Source: Adhaeribacter pallidiroseus (lineage in GTDB: Bacteria; Bacteroidota; Bacteroidia; Cytophagales; Hymenobacteraceae). From it: a DNA stretch of 64,000 nt. The stretch covers positions 248,001 to 312,000 of the forward strand of contig NZ_QASA01000001.1 of the NCBI RefSeq assembly GCF_003340495.1. Direction: 5' to 3'. The notes below the pieces were generated by a model. The model had not been told where the DNA came from. It searched no databases and saw nothing but the letters and a program-made list of their open reading frames with translations. This document shows positions 62,122 through 64,000 of the stretch, piece by piece. The translations under genes were made by a program, and so were the position numbers. Every line of letters begins with the position of its first letter. Positions within the stretch are counted from its first letter, which is position 1.

Positions 62122-64000
62122 ATGATTTCTTTCGAAGAACTCGTTCGCCTTACTGCCGGCAAGTTGCTGCAATACCAACAGGAATACAGCATTCAGTATG
62201 TATTAACGGATAGCCGGCGACTGGCGCACCCGGTTAGTTCTTTGTTTTTTGCTATAAAGGGGCCTTTTAACGATGGCCACCGGTATATTTTAAATTTATA
62301 CCAAAGAGGTGTCCGGCAATTTGTGATTGAAGCAAACCATACTGTACGGGAGCTAAAATCAGAGCCCTCGTTAAGACAAAATTTTCCGGAAGCAAATTTT
62401 TTGCAGGTAAGCAGCAGTTTAGAAGCCCTGCAACAAGTAACCGCGTACCACCGGCAGCAATTTACGTTGCCCGTAATTGGTATTACCGGGAGTAATGGAA
62501 AAACTATTGTAAAAGAATGGCTTGCCCAATTACTCAGCCCGGATGAGCGGGTGGTAAAAAGTCCCCGCAGTTATAATTCGCAAATAGGCGTACCCCTTTC
62601 GGTGTGGCCAATTAACCAGAACCATACCCTTGGAATTTTTGAAGCCGGCATTTCGCGACCGGGGGAAATGGAAAAATTAGCAAAAATTATTCAGCCTACT
62701 CTCGGAATATTTACCAATATCGGCCAGGCCCACGCCGAAGGCTTTGTTTCCAGGGAACAAAAAATAAACGAAAAGCTGCTTTTATTCCAACACGTAAATC
62801 TTCTTTTTTACTGCCTAGATCACGAAGCTATTCATGCTGCCGTAAAGGCGGCTAATATTCCGGCGTTTACTTGGTCGAGGTACCAACCGGCGGATTTGCA
62901 AATGATGAGCGGTGCGGTACGCGGTAGCCAATATACGCTGGAGTTTCGGTACCAGAAGCAAAATAATTTATTGGTGTTGCCTTTTACTGACGAGGCTTCT
63001 ATTGAAAATTGCCTGCATTGCCTGGCTGTTTTATTGAACCGCCAGGTGCCCGCACCGGAAATTCAGCAGCGATTTCTGAAGCTAGCACCGGTAGCCATGC
63101 GCCTGGAAATGAAAGAAGCTATAAACGGCTGCTACCTGATCGATGATTCGTACAATAATGATTTGAGCGGTTTAAGTATTGCCTTGGACTTACTCCAAAA
63201 TCAAACCCGCACCCAGAAAAAAACGGTGATCTTATCGGATTTACTTGAATCGGGCTTAGCGGAAGAAGTATTATACCAGCAGGTAGCGGATTTAGTGCAG
63301 ATACATGGCCTAAATCAGTTGATTGGCATTGGCCCTTTAATTAGTCAGCATCAGCAAAAATTTAATTTATCGCGCGTGTTTTTCCCCAGCACCGCTGATT
63401 TTTTAAAAAAATTTAATCCGGAGCACTTCCGGAACGAAACCATCTTGTTAAAAGGAGCTCGAGTTTTTGAATTTGAGAAAATTGTAAATGCTTTTCAGCA
63501 GAAAATACACGGTACAGTACTCGAAGTAAACCTTGATGCTTTGGTACATAATTTAAATTTTTACCGATCCCGGCTCGCACCGGCTACTAAATTAATGGTA
63601 ATGGTAAAAGCTTTTGCTTACGGCAGCGGTTCTTACGAAATTGCTAATTTACTACAATACCATCGGGTAGATTACCTGGCCGTAGCCTACACCGACGAAG
63701 GGATTTCGCTGCGCGAACACGGCATAAGTTTACCCATTATGGTAATGAACCCGGCCAGCGATTCTTTTGCTAAGTTGCAGCAATACCAACTGGAGCCCGA
63801 AATTTATTCCCTGTATATACTGGAAGCGTGTATTCAGGCTTTACCCAATGATTTACGGTACCAGCAAAATATTCATCTAAAGCTGGATACCGGCATGCAC
63901 CGGCTCGGGTTTACCGAAGCTGATTTAGAAGAATTATTGACGCGTTTGGCCGCTACGTCGCAATTGCGGGTAGTGAGCATGTTTAGCCATTTAGCCGGGG
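62122..64000 (+). CDS. murF-alr: Bifunctional UDP-N-acetylmuramoyl-tripeptide:D-Ala-D-Ala ligase / alanine racemase, 3' end outside window
   Basis: Open from ATG 62122 to the window edge (626 codons seen). The MurF part includes VLTDSRRLAHPVSSLFFAIKG, the ATP loop GITGSNGKT (residues 120-128), EAGISRPGEMEKLAKIIQPT, TNIGQAHAEGF and DDSYNNDLSGLSIALD. From about residue 465 the alanine racemase starts (LEVNLDALVHNLNFYRSRL) with the PLP Lys496 in MVKAFAYGSGSYE, then LKLDTGMHRLGF. The fusion couples D-Ala production to D-Ala-D-Ala addition to the peptidoglycan precursor and is typical of Bacteroidota. The rest of the racemase, including the catalytic Tyr, is beyond the window. Confidence 0.95.
   Translation, partial: MISFEELVRLTAGKLLQYQQEYSIQYVLTDSRRLAHPVSSLFFAIKGPFNDGHRYILNLYQRGVRQFVIEANHTVRELKSEPSLRQNFPEANFLQVSSSLEALQQVTAYHRQQFTLPVIGITGSNGKTIVKEWLAQLLSPDERVVKSPRSYNSQIGVPLSVWPINQNHTLGIFEAGISRPGEMEKLAKIIQPTLGIFTNIGQAHAEGFVSREQKINEKLLLFQHVNLLFYCLDHEAIHAAVKAANIPAFTWSRYQPADLQMMSGAVRGSQYTLEFRYQKQNNLLVLPFTDEASIENCLHCLAVLLNRQVPAPEIQQRFLKLAPVAMRLEMKEAINGCYLIDDSYNNDLSGLSIALDLLQNQTRTQKKTVILSDLLESGLAEEVLYQQVADLVQIHGLNQLIGIGPLISQHQQKFNLSRVFFPSTADFLKKFNPEHFRNETILLKGARVFEFEKIVNAFQQKIHGTVLEVNLDALVHNLNFYRSRLAPATKLMVMVKAFAYGSGSYEIANLLQYHRVDYLAVAYTDEGISLREHGISLPIMVMNPASDSFAKLQQYQLEPEIYSLYILEACIQALPNDLRYQQNIHLKLDTGMHRLGFTEADLEELLTRLAATSQLRVVSMFSHLAG

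Noticed and set aside
61981-62178. 65-codon minus-strand frame
   Set aside because: Overlaps the murF-alr promoter and start on the other strand.
1-64000. tRNA or rRNA genes
   Set aside because: No cloverleaf with a conserved T-loop and no rRNA-like sequence was noticed on either strand; without a covariance search short tRNAs cannot be fully excluded.

Overview
The window is chromosomal DNA of a Bacteroidota bacterium, most likely an aerobic Cytophagales (Hymenobacteraceae, Adhaeribacter-like). The basis is: two giant proteins with type IX secretion (T9SS) C-terminal sorting domains, lipoproteins with relaxed lipoboxes, several TAnnTTTG-type -7 promoter elements, a MurF-Alr fusion, a TonB-dependent receptor, and AT-rich intergenic DNA. 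The genus is inference; no rRNA or tRNA gene is present to confirm it.

Layout. 1-5 kb: 3' part of a copper P-type ATPase, a secreted protein, a YihY/BrkB membrane protein and a complete IS5-family insertion sequence whose transposase is split by a canonical -1 slippery heptamer. 5-11 kb: a delta-60 repeat T9SS protein, a frameshifted LVIVD-repeat lipoprotein and rlmN. 12-21 kb: housekeeping and small genes (thioesterase, mnmD, DCC and HTTM proteins, a Thr-rich repeat lipoprotein, a DUF421 protein, a methyltransferase-like protein, GNAT, DUF3616). 21.6-30.7 kb: a second T9SS protein, then a MacAB-type efflux operon (ATPase, permease, four-helix-bundle protein, permease, HlyD adaptor), all on the minus strand. 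31-35 kb: polysaccharide deacetylase, DUF3471-like protein and a TonB-dependent receptor broken by two frameshifts. 35-42 kb: the 2-oxoglutarate dehydrogenase operon sucA-sucB-lpdA, with a four-helix-bundle pseudogene between sucB and lpdA. 42-52.6 kb: M49-like peptidase lipoprotein, PAS histidine kinase plus response regulator, DUF421, DUF6624 (with nonsense codons), rhodanese, M28 and M20 peptidases. 52.9-64 kb: small lipoproteins, a DUF6152/DUF6644 pair, aspA, GroES-like protein, asnB, nth, an ECF sigma factor with a small overlapping partner, an ArsR regulator and the 5' part of murF-alr.

The most interesting signal is a family of short intergenic arrays with strict 7-bp (in places 8-bp) periodicity and degenerate words such as GTTATGA, GTTACAG, ATTCAACA. 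They occur as pairs, usually inverted, that fill the gaps between genes and often run up to a start codon or over a stop codon. Two of these pairs bracket four-helix-bundle (S23/Avd-like) protein genes inserted inside operons: one intact, between two efflux permeases (28133-28640), and one that I reconstructed as a frameshifted pseudogene between sucB and lpdA (36666-37194). Other pairs lack a gene (12434-12652, 38952-39093), and some arrays are single. This suggests a small cassette-like element made of array, four-helix-bundle gene and inverted array. I cannot cite a description of it, and the idea of mobility is inference.

A second theme is gene decay or base-calling error. The LVIVD lipoprotein, the TonB receptor (twice), and the four-helix-bundle pseudogene each need one extra base to restore the frame, three of the four in homopolymers. 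The DUF6624 gene carries two in-frame stops.
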